Assembly (NCBI GenBank): GCA_031259095.1
Contig: JAIRLW010000332.1
Span: forward strand, 1 to 5,178
Reading direction: 5' to 3'
Origin: Planctomycetaceae bacterium
GTDB lineage: Bacteria; Planctomycetota; Planctomycetia; Pirellulales; Thermoguttaceae
DNA length: 5,178 bases
Every line of letters begins with the position of its first letter. The first letter of the stretch is position 1. Of the stretch, positions 1 through 5,178 are shown in pieces. Made by a program: the position numbers and the translations under genes. The notes under the pieces were generated by a model. The model did not search any database and had not been told where the DNA came from. It saw only the letters and a list, made by a program, of their open reading frames with translations.

Positions 1-19
1 GTAGGTTCAAGGACCATCA

Positions 20-106
20 CCAACCGAAGCCCTGAAAGGGCGTCAAGATTACAAACGGTTCGTCATTTAATTATTTTCCTGTTGCCCTTTCAGGGCGTTG
101 GGTTGG
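20..106. repeat. Inverted pair of GCCCTGAAAGGGC palindromes
   Basis: Bases 29-41 read GCCCTGAAAGGGC, a 5-bp stem with a GAA loop, and bases 84-96 read its exact reverse complement. The similarity extends outward: CCAACC at 20-25 faces GGTTGG at 101-106. The two copies therefore form a larger inverted repeat, with an AT-rich centre at about 62-80. Short GC-rich palindromes like these in an otherwise AT-rich spacer resemble REP-type dispersed intergenic elements. Neither copy is followed by a clear T-run, so a classical terminator role is not supported. Symmetry is seen directly; the REP-like label is inference. Confidence 0.7.
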
Positions 107-121
107 CGGGGGGAACTTACC

Positions 122-140
122 CCTACCCCGTTGGGGTAGG
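122..140. repeat. Perfect palindrome, 8-bp stem, 3-base loop
   Basis: CCTACCCC at 122-129 pairs perfectly with GGGGTAGG at 133-140 across a GTT loop. It is the most stable hairpin in the left spacer. It lies about 120 bases beyond the stop codon of the leftward gene, with no following T-run in either direction, so it looks more like a repeat-element arm or an RNA-stabilising hairpin than a Rho-independent terminator. Confidence 0.7.
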
Positions 141-153
141 CTATAATCCTGAC

Positions 154-167
154 GCCCCTTTCGGGGC
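154..167. repeat. GCCCC-TTTC-GGGGC palindrome
   Basis: GCCCC at 154-158 pairs with GGGGC at 163-167 around a TTTC loop. It is the first hairpin met by a transcript leaving the leftward gene, about 95 bases past its stop. It could slow or end that transcript or protect its 3' end, but there is no T-tract after it on the minus strand. It is the last of four palindromes within 140 bases. Bases 168-261 beyond it are AT-rich and show nothing recognisable. Confidence 0.6.
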
Positions 168-261
168 TAATATAAAAAATAAAAATTCCACTGATATATT
201 ACCTTTTTTTAAGAAAGTGCAGATCGGCTGAAATCGAAATAAATTAATTGATATGTTACGG

Positions 262-2325
262 TTATTTTTCGTCCGCCGGATTTTTATTTTTTTCTTTCGG
301 AATCCAGTCGCAGGCGAAGGTCAGCCAACCGTCATTGGAAGACGCAAAAATTGGAACAAGAACTCCCGAATCTTTCCATTCGCCGTCCAGTTCCAACGGT
401 TCGGTTTCAACCCGTTTCGGTAACGCCTCAAGTCTCCGTATCAGATAAGAACGAATGATCGTTTGAATCGCCGAAAGTTTGGCTCCGCTTTCCGGTTGAT
501 AGTTACTCGGAAACGCCTGCGGAGTTTCCGCCTGTTCCAAAACAACAATGGTTCGCTCCGCTCCGTTTTGATCCTTTTTCGTTTCAACACGAACATGATA
601 GAGAATCGTTATCGTGTACGATTTATCGGCGTTATTGAGAACTTTAATGTCGTCAAGCCGAATCACCGCCTTAATTTTGTTATCAACAAACAGAATATCA
701 ATCGGGGCTTTGGCAACAAAAGACACCTGCGCCGGCGATTCCTCTTGTTTTCGTTCTAAAAACTTTGGCAATTTCGGAAATTGTTTTTGCAGGTCTTTCA
801 CAAATTCGTCTTCATCAAGAAATCGACCGGACAACGCCAGAGCCGCCGCGTTATTCAACGCCGATTGATGAACCTGAACCGTTAAATCATACGGTTTTTC
901 CGTAACCGGAGCCGGATTCATTGCCGAAGGTTGAGTCAAACTGCCAATCAGAATTGACCAGTCAATTTTTTCTGTTGTACTGGAAAGATTCCAGATTCGC
1001 GGGAAAAGACCGGTTTGAAGAAGCGGCGTCCGAATTTTAGTCTGATAATTTTCGTTCAACTCTTCGATTCTCGGATTGATTCGCTTGTCCACACGAACAT
1101 TCATTCGTTTTTCCGCACGTTGTCTCGCCACCGATTGCGACGAAGCCCGTTGTTCCTGAATCTGTTGTTTGGCAATCATTTGAGTAAGAGGTCCGCCGTT
1201 GATACGAATATTCGAAAGCGTTGCCTTTAGATCCGCCCGTGTTTTGGTTGGAACAGTTACAAACGCTTCAGGCGTAATTTGAATTCGTTTTTCCGCTGAT
1301 AATGTTCCTTTGGTGTTCGTGTTTACGGTAACCGGAGAATGGTAGCCAACGGTTGCGGAATCCATCACCGCTTTGATAAGAACATTGATTTCCGCTTTAT
1401 TCTCGTTCGGAACCAATTCGGCGGAACTTGTTGCGGTAAATGTTCCGGTTCCGACAACATGTGTTCCAAGAATATTTTCATCAATTTCAATATTCTCCTT
1501 AATTTCACTTTGGAATCCCGCGCTAACAAATTCCGTACCAACCTGAATCTGAAGATTAACGCCGGAAAAAACAACACGAACCAGATTAGCCATTTTCAAT
1601 GTTCGCGGTTCAACAACGCCGACATCTTCAAGCCAAACCATCACATCATTTAACGCAACAGCGTGAAGCGGATCACGGTTGCCGGAATAAGTCTCAAGGT
1701 AATCGAGAAGATGATCGCAAACGTTAATCAATTGAGATTCGTAACTGTTTTCTGAAATGAGACGTTCCAACGTTTGGTATTGCCGAAGTGATTTACGAAA
1801 ATCGTCGAAAATAATCCGGCGAACTCCTTTTTTATTGGAATGAAGAGCATTCCAAATATCATCGAGCAATGTTTTGTCGGGAGCGTTTGTTTTTTGGAGC
1901 GTTGCCGACAATTCCGTGAGATGAAATTCTTCTTTCCACTCCGCCGCCGTTTCACGGTTTGAATCACGGTTTAGAACCCGAAGCAATGATTGAACCGAAC
2001 CAAACAAACGTTGTTGACTCTGTTTCAAATGATCGGGCGTGATTTTTTTGTAATCGGATTTAACTTGTTCACAAAGTGTTTTAAGTTGTTCTTTGGCCGC
2101 TTCTGGCGACAACGACAACTCTTTTTCTTTTTGTAACTCTTTCTCTTTTGGCGCGAGACGTTCTTTTGCTGCAAGACGATCTGTTTCAGCGGAAACAGCG
2201 CCGCGTTGCCGCAAAAAACGGCGAATCCGAGCAGCCTGAGCAAAATTCGGGTAAAGCGAAACAAGCACAATGGCAATTAAAAATATTACCATCGAAAATC
2301 GGAAACAAAATGTTTTTTTCATCAT
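262..2325 (-). CDS. Secreted protein of unknown family, 687 aa
   Basis: I do not recognise the family. Residues 1-31 are a textbook signal peptide: Lys3-Lys4, a hydrophobic core at about 12-24, and a Phe-Ala-Gln-Ala cleavage site ending at 31. A charged Lys/Glu-rich stretch (about 51-72) includes a small PKEKEL/QKEKEL repeat. Residues 73-235 look mostly helical. Residues 245-370 look beta-rich, with alternating hydrophobics and Gly/Thr-rich turns, and 385-430 are a basic Gln/Arg-rich helical linker. Residues 475-600 look beta-rich again, followed by a helix at about 615-637 and a hydrophobic C-terminal piece ending near WLTFACDW. There are no Cys pairs, no catalytic motif and no later membrane segment. 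It is probably periplasmic or envelope-associated. The start is set by tandem ATG codons at 2325 and 2322 directly before the signal peptide; there is no Shine-Dalgarno sequence. It is transcribed away from the thioredoxin-CAP gene and stands alone. A lipid-binding beta-rich fold is a guess only. Confidence 0.85.
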   Translation of the reverse strand: MMKKTFCFRFSMVIFLIAIVLVSLYPNFAQAARIRRFLRQRGAVSAETDRLAAKERLAPKEKELQKEKELSLSPEAAKEQLKTLCEQVKSDYKKITPDHLKQSQQRLFGSVQSLLRVLNRDSNRETAAEWKEEFHLTELSATLQKTNAPDKTLLDDIWNALHSNKKGVRRIIFDDFRKSLRQYQTLERLISENSYESQLINVCDHLLDYLETYSGNRDPLHAVALNDVMVWLEDVGVVEPRTLKMANLVRVVFSGVNLQIQVGTEFVSAGFQSEIKENIEIDENILGTHVVGTGTFTATSSAELVPNENKAEINVLIKAVMDSATVGYHSPVTVNTNTKGTLSAEKRIQITPEAFVTVPTKTRADLKATLSNIRINGGPLTQMIAKQQIQEQRASSQSVARQRAEKRMNVRVDKRINPRIEELNENYQTKIRTPLLQTGLFPRIWNLSSTTEKIDWSILIGSLTQPSAMNPAPVTEKPYDLTVQVHQSALNNAAALALSGRFLDEDEFVKDLQKQFPKLPKFLERKQEESPAQVSFVAKAPIDILFVDNKIKAVIRLDDIKVLNNADKSYTITILYHVRVETKKDQNGAERTIVVLEQAETPQAFPSNYQPESGAKLSAIQTIIRSYLIRRLEALPKRVETEPLELDGEWKDSGVLVPIFASSNDGWLTFACDWIPKEKNKNPADEK
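2117..2152 (-). repeat. 18-bp imperfect tandem duplication inside CDS
   Basis: Bases 2117-2134 and 2135-2152 agree at 15 of 18 positions and keep the reading frame. They encode consecutive hexapeptides PKEKEL and QKEKEL in the charged linker just after the signal peptide of the 687-residue protein. This is probably a slippage-type duplication in a flexible segment, of little functional weight. Confidence 0.6.
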
Positions 2326-2503
2326 ACGAATGGGGGGTTGAGTAATTTTGGGGGAACAAAAATTTTTAAACGTTAAAAGTTAAAATAGGGAATTTCGTAA
2401 AACAAAAAATGTTGATTTGGATAGTTTACGAAATATAGGTTTAAAAAATTATTTTACCTATTGTTAAATTTCTAAAAAAATTTAGAAAACGTAGTTTGTT
2501 TCG

Positions 2504-2531
2504 TTGCAACGCGACGTATTACCGATATAAT
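2504..2531 (+). promoter_or_regulatory. Candidate sigma70-type promoter
   Basis: TTGCAA at 2504-2509 (4 of 6 matches to TTGACA) and TATAAT at 2526-2531 (perfect -10 consensus) are separated by 16 bases. Transcription would begin near 2538 and leave a leader of about 94 bases before the ATG at 2632. The -35 lies inside the palindrome CGTTGCAACG (2502-2511), a plausible place for a repressor to act. This is prediction by consensus only. Confidence 0.5.
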
Positions 2532-2617
2532 TCGTCAACATTTCCTGAACGGCTTAATTGGAATAATTTGTTTAATCAGAATAATCCTTAAAGTCGTTCC
2601 ATTTTAAAAACCTTTAC

Positions 2618-2623
2618 GGAGGA
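2618..2623 (+). promoter_or_regulatory. Strong Shine-Dalgarno site
   Basis: GGAGGA lies 8 bases before the ATG at 2632, a near-ideal match and spacing. It decides the start of the downstream gene, whose N-terminus would otherwise look too long because about 57 residues precede the hydrophobic segment. Confidence 0.8.
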
Positions 2624-2631
2624 TTATTTGA

Positions 2632-3816
2632 ATGTCAAATTTCATTCAATGCGTGAACACCGGAACTGGAAACCACACAAACTTTGCCGATTATAACAAA
2701 TTAAACGAAAGAGGTAAATCGGGCATCCTGAAATTTTTTCACAAATACTGGGAAACAAACAAAATTTTCTCAAAAATTCCAAAACAACGTCGATTAGGCA
2801 ATTTAACTATCTTCTCTATTTTTCTTATTTTGTCAATATTTCTATTAACTTTTCTAACGCCTAATTTTTCATTACCGCTTTTTGCAGATGAATCACCGTT
2901 ATGGAACGAATTGGATCATCTTTCGTGGGAAACGAATTACACAACGGCGTTGCAAAAGGCGAAAGAACAATCGAAAAATCTTTTAATTTATTTTTATGCG
3001 GTTACGGATTCGCCGGCGATTCCGAGTTCAACGGAAGAGCGGTTTATCAAAGTTGGAAACAATGAGATTCGGCAAGTTGTTTACGTGTTACCGCAATTAC
3101 AAAAACCGCTTCCGATTGCGGCGGCATGTCGGGAATTTGAACAGCGTGCTTTTTTCAAATCGGACGTTCTTGATTTGCTTAACAATTATGTTCTGTTGAA
3201 ACTGCCGATTGACGCTGTTCAGGAGTCGGAGAATGCGGAACAATCTGGAGTTCCGATTCTCAATTTGCCGAAGTTTCGGGAAATGGCTCATCTTCCGGGA
3301 CTTGCCGTGATTGATTACGAACACAAAGATGCTCCTTATTATGAAGAACTTGTTGGTATTCTCCCGTTTTTGCGTGCGAAACCGCCGACTTCGGAACAGG
3401 TTCAAACATTTTTAACGTTACCGCCCGGAACATTAACGCAACGGACGTTGATTTATGCGATTCGGATTCATCCTGAACGTCCCTTGAGTACGATGGGAAC
3501 ATTCCATCCGTTTGTTACAAAAGAAGCGACCGAACATTCTGTTTATCAGGCGAAAAAGGGAGTTTTAGGACATCAAAATTTCGGAACGCGAAGTAACAGA
3601 ATCAGCGGAGAATTGGAACAAGGTTCTGTTTCGGAAATTTGTGCGCAAAGTTGGACAGACGAAGGACTTTTTGAAGCCGCTATCGGTTGTGTACGGGCGT
3701 GGCGCAATTCCTCCGGTCATTGGTCAGCCGCACGAAAAAAACATACCTATTACGGTTACGACATGGTACTCGGCGCAAACCATATCTGGTACGCCACCGG
3801 AATTTTCGTCGATTAA
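2632..3816 (+). CDS. Membrane-anchored thioredoxin-like/CAP-domain fusion protein
   Basis: Residues 1-57 form a polar, basic N-terminus ending in KQRR (51-54). A hydrophobic segment at 58-76 then acts as a signal anchor or an unusually long signal peptide, with a possible cut near Ala85. Residues about 92-262 resemble a thioredoxin-like fold: W99 with a following helix, the strand LLIYFYA (117-123), then C166-REFE with a helix and VLLKLPID (187-194), and LPGLAVIDYE (221-230) at the cis-Pro/strand region. The CxxC motif is degenerate, with Ala163 where the first Cys would be. Residues about 295-394 resemble a CAP/SCP domain: H314, E335, E348 and H363 fit the CAP His/Glu/Glu/His tetrad, with the SSGHW motif (360-364) and a terminal IWYATGIF strand (385-392). 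The substrate is unknown; some CAP proteins bind ligands or metal, or act extracellularly. The gene has its own promoter and Shine-Dalgarno site. The CAP call is fairly good; the thioredoxin call is moderate. Confidence 0.8.
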   Translation: MSNFIQCVNTGTGNHTNFADYNKLNERGKSGILKFFHKYWETNKIFSKIPKQRRLGNLTIFSIFLILSIFLLTFLTPNFSLPLFADESPLWNELDHLSWETNYTTALQKAKEQSKNLLIYFYAVTDSPAIPSSTEERFIKVGNNEIRQVVYVLPQLQKPLPIAAACREFEQRAFFKSDVLDLLNNYVLLKLPIDAVQESENAEQSGVPILNLPKFREMAHLPGLAVIDYEHKDAPYYEELVGILPFLRAKPPTSEQVQTFLTLPPGTLTQRTLIYAIRIHPERPLSTMGTFHPFVTKEATEHSVYQAKKGVLGHQNFGTRSNRISGELEQGSVSEICAQSWTDEGLFEAAIGCVRAWRNSSGHWSAARKKHTYYGYDMVLGANHIWYATGIFVD

Positions 3817-3819
3817 AGG

Positions 3820-3913
3820 TAAGGGAACTTCTAAAAACTTATTTTTTCACAGACTGAAATCGACTAAAATCGATTTTGGTCGATTTCAGTCGAGGTTTTT
3901 AGAAGTTGCCTTA
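3820..3913. repeat. Nested double palindrome, possible mobile repeat
   Basis: The outer arms 3820-3838 and 3895-3913 pair at 18 of 19 positions (left arm TAAGGGAACTTCTAAAAAC, single mismatch at 3825/3908). Inside lies a second hairpin, 3852-3869 with 3874-3891: 17 Watson-Crick pairs plus one G-T pair around a TCGA loop. The unpaired joints are 13 bases on the left and 3 on the right. The whole is about 94 bases and fills most of the gap between two convergent genes. The size and terminal symmetry would suit a small non-autonomous repeat or MITE-like unit, but no clear target-site duplication is visible. Confidence 0.75.
3852..3900 (+). terminator. Probable Rho-independent terminator
   Basis: The inner 18-bp hairpin (3852-3891, TCGA loop) is followed after four bases by TTTTT at 3896-3900, about 35 bases beyond the stop codon of the rightward gene. 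It suits termination of that gene. On the opposite strand the hairpin is followed by an A-rich stretch and only later by TTTTT (3837-3833), so it would work less well for the convergent thuA-like gene. The outer stem competes with the T-run for pairing, which could weaken release. Confidence 0.55.
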
Positions 3914-3949
3914 TGTGGATAAACTTTTATTGAATCCACTGAATAATTA

Positions 3950-3978
3950 CGAAAATTTAATCTTGCACGAAATTTTCG
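3950..3978 (-). terminator. Possible weak hairpin across thuA-like stop codon
   Basis: CGAAAATTT at 3950-3958 pairs perfectly with AAATTTTCG at 3970-3978 around an 11-base loop, overlapping the stop codon at 3957-3959. The 9-bp stem is AT-rich and is not followed by a T-run on the minus strand, so any terminator or mRNA-end role is tentative. It may be chance. Confidence 0.25.
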
Positions 3979-4985
3979 GGTTTCATTCCTTTTTTGTGTT
4001 TCCCGAACCCCATAGGAAGAGTTTCGTAATTACCGACAATTCCGACATTGGCGTGTTCGGGCATCTCTTGAATAATCGTTTCCAATCCGGCAAGCCAGTA
4101 CACGGCGTTCACCAAAAGTCGGCGAAACCCTTCACTTTCAAGGTCTTGCGATGATCCCATTGTTGTCGTAAATACTTTTCCGGTTTTGCCGTTGTCGTCG
4201 TCAATATTGTACGTTTTTGTCCATGCAATCGGCATCATTGGTTTATTTTTGGAACCGGCAACAGGCGGATCAGTCGGTTTCATCCCCGCAAGCACTTGAC
4301 CAAGAACCAACGGCATGGAGTCGCCGGAAAGCGGCAACCGAACTCGGTACACATCCGTCAATCCAAAAATATCGTCACAACCGCGAACAATCGGATGCGT
4401 TCTTTTTTCAGAAACAATAATTCCCCGTGTTGCTTCCTGTCCGTGATGACCATGATGATTAATCCATGTTTCTCCTAATATTTTTCGTCCGAATCCTTGT
4501 TCCCAATTTCCAGTGTTATCGTGATAATCGAAACTATATCGGGCAAATTTTCGATCTTTCGGAATACGGAAAGCATGCGTAGAAGTTCTCATTCCCAGCG
4601 CCGGTTTTCCTGTACGAAAATAATCGTCAAAGTATTGCATCTGATCATCCGGTAAATTTCGAAACCGAAGATTGACCACCAACACATCCGCTGTTTTCAA
4701 AACCTGAAGATCGGGAATATTTGTTGTACAAACCGGATCGATTTCACCTGTTTCGGGATTGATTGCGAACAATACGGTACAATTAAATCCGTGATGTTTG
4801 GCAAGAATCCGACCCAATTGAACCGCCGCTTCTTCCGAACGATATTCCTCATCGCCGGAAACCAAGACAACATGTTTACCGTTACCGGGAAGATTCGGCG
4901 AACCTTTATATTGTAACGGTTCGCCAAAAAGCGTCGGAACGGATACGAGAAGGTTAATAATGGTCAGGTAAAATAATACTTTCAT
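3957..4985 (-). CDS. Secreted ThuA-like domain protein
   Basis: This 342-residue protein belongs to the ThuA-like family, which has a class I glutamine-amidotransferase-like fold. The family is named after a trehalose-utilisation protein but mostly has no established reaction. Residues 1-21 form a signal peptide (Lys2, then a hydrophobic run), so it is exported. Family hallmarks visible are the first strand HVVLVSGDEEYRSEEA (38-53), a helix ending in LAKHHGFNCTVLF (61-73), the strand TADVLVVNLRF (98-108), the elbow-like GMRTSTHAF (131-139) where amidotransferases carry the catalytic Cys (here absent), and a His-rich segment WINHHGHHG (174-182). The strand KVFTTTMGSSQDLESEGFRRLLVNAVYWLAG (270-300) closes the fold. 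It is near full length for this family. The missing Cys fits the family and argues against glutaminase activity. The ATG at 4985 is supported by the signal peptide and an AAAGGA site upstream. It stands alone, convergent with the thioredoxin-CAP gene. Sugar metabolism is a family association only. Confidence 0.9.
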   Translation of the reverse strand: MKVLFYLTIINLLVSVPTLFGEPLQYKGSPNLPGNGKHVVLVSGDEEYRSEEAAVQLGRILAKHHGFNCTVLFAINPETGEIDPVCTTNIPDLQVLKTADVLVVNLRFRNLPDDQMQYFDDYFRTGKPALGMRTSTHAFRIPKDRKFARYSFDYHDNTGNWEQGFGRKILGETWINHHGHHGQEATRGIIVSEKRTHPIVRGCDDIFGLTDVYRVRLPLSGDSMPLVLGQVLAGMKPTDPPVAGSKNKPMMPIAWTKTYNIDDDNGKTGKVFTTTMGSSQDLESEGFRRLLVNAVYWLAGLETIIQEMPEHANVGIVGNYETLPMGFGKHKKGMKPENFVQD

Positions 4986-4996
4986 CTGTTTAGTTT

Positions 4997-5002
4997 TCCT
5001 TT
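4997..5002 (-). promoter_or_regulatory. Ribosome binding site of thuA-like gene
   Basis: On the minus strand AAAGGA lies 11 bases before the ATG at 4985. The spacing is slightly long but workable, and it supports this start together with the signal peptide. The upstream stretch to about 5062 is AT-rich, and I could not pick out a convincing promoter pair in it. Confidence 0.5.
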
Positions 5003-5062
5003 CGATAAAGTAAAAAAATGTAATTGTTTATTTTATTAACAACCGAACACACTGAGAGAAAA

Positions 5063-5168
5063 GTCCGCAGATTACGCTGATTTTCGCAGATTGTATGTTT
5101 TGTTGTTTCGTATTCTAAAAATAATCTGTGAAAATCAGTGTAAAAATCATTAGCGAAAATCTGCAGAC
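5063..5168. repeat. Long imperfect inverted repeat, CGCAGATTACGC type
   Basis: The left arm at 5063-5092 and right arm at 5123-5168 face each other. CTGATTTTCGCAGATT (5077-5092) matches the complement of 5123-5138 at 15 of 16 positions. GTCCGCAGATT (5063-5073) matches the complement of 5158-5168 at 10 of 11. The right arm carries about 16 extra bases between these blocks. The inner loop is about 30 bases. Motifs of the form 'ccgcagattacgcngattttcgcagatt' are, from memory, dispersed in intergenic DNA of many bacteria; their function is unknown. It lies upstream of the thuA-like gene and may continue past the window end. Confidence 0.65.
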
Positions 5169-5178
5169 TATTTTTTCG

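Larger units (their letters stand above)
2326..2631. other. AT-rich divergent intergenic spacer with inverted repeats
   Basis: This 306-base spacer separates two divergent genes and holds no credible small ORF. It contains four perfect inverted repeats. ATTTCGTAAA (2392-2401) faces TTTACGAAAT (2425-2434). ATAGGT (2435-2440) faces ACCTAT (2456-2461). TTTCTAAA (2469-2476) faces TTTAGAAA (2481-2488). CGTTGCAACG (2502-2511) is a self-palindrome overlapping the likely -35 of the rightward promoter. Some may be regulator-binding sites, but AT-rich DNA yields such symmetry easily. No convincing -35/-10 pair was found for the leftward gene. Confidence 0.55.

Noticed and set aside
29..96. CRISPR-like repeat pair
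   Set aside because: The two copies are in inverted, not direct, orientation, there are only two, and no regular spacers follow.
248..448. 66-residue plus-strand reading frame near the left spacer
   Set aside because: It overlaps the 3' end of the 687-residue gene in antisense and has no Shine-Dalgarno site; its hydrophobic start is probably coincidental.
1339..1653. 104-residue reading frame on the plus strand inside the 687-residue gene
   Set aside because: It lies wholly antisense to a well-supported secreted protein, lacks a ribosome binding site, and its composition (Asn, Arg, Phe-rich) is that of a shadow frame.
3097..3405. 102-residue reading frame on the minus strand inside the thioredoxin-CAP gene
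   Set aside because: It is antisense to a gene with domain-level support, with Arg/Phe-rich low-quality sequence and no start signal.
3906..4154. 82-residue plus-strand reading frame starting in the palindrome
   Set aside because: Most of it is the reverse of the ThuA-like C-terminus; it has no ribosome binding site and no recognisable domain.
4358..4622. Glutamine amidotransferase activity for the ThuA-like protein
   Set aside because: The nucleophile elbow reads GMRTSTHAF with no Cys, so the fold is shared but the glutaminase chemistry is not supported.
1..5178. A linked three-gene system
   Set aside because: The genes run minus, plus, minus with separate control regions, and no shared pathway is visible beyond all three products being exported.

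Overview
The window looks like a chromosomal segment from an AT-leaning member of the Planctomycetota. This is inference from protein style, not from a marker gene. It rests on a secreted ThuA-like protein of a type common in that phylum, a secreted thioredoxin-like protein with a C-terminal CAP/SCP-like domain, a large secreted protein of no recognised family, single genes rather than long operons, and spacers rich in palindromic repeats. No rRNA, tRNA, CRISPR array, transposase, phage gene or defence gene was seen.

Layout. Bases 1-261 hold no gene but carry four short GC-rich palindromes; two of them form a larger inverted pair. Bases 262-2325 (minus) encode a 687-residue secreted protein with a clear signal peptide and no family I recognise. 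Bases 2326-2631 are an AT-rich divergent spacer with a good sigma70-type promoter for the rightward gene and several perfect inverted repeats. Bases 2632-3816 (plus) encode a 394-residue membrane-anchored or exported protein. It has a degenerate thioredoxin-like domain followed by a CAP-like domain in which all four residues of the CAP tetrad appear present. Bases 3817-3956 separate two convergent genes and hold a nested double palindrome that probably acts as a terminator and may also be a dispersed repeat. Bases 3957-4985 (minus) encode a secreted ThuA-like protein. Bases 4986-5178 hold the thuA-like leader and a long imperfect inverted repeat of the 'CGCAGATTACGC' type.

Working together. 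All three proteins are predicted to be exported or membrane-anchored, so the region concerns the cell envelope or periplasm. Because the genes are divergent then convergent, each is probably its own transcription unit, and nothing ties them into one pathway. I found no convincing new multi-gene system. The most notable items are the thioredoxin-CAP fusion, the unclassified 687-residue protein and the unusual density of palindromic elements in all four non-coding stretches.
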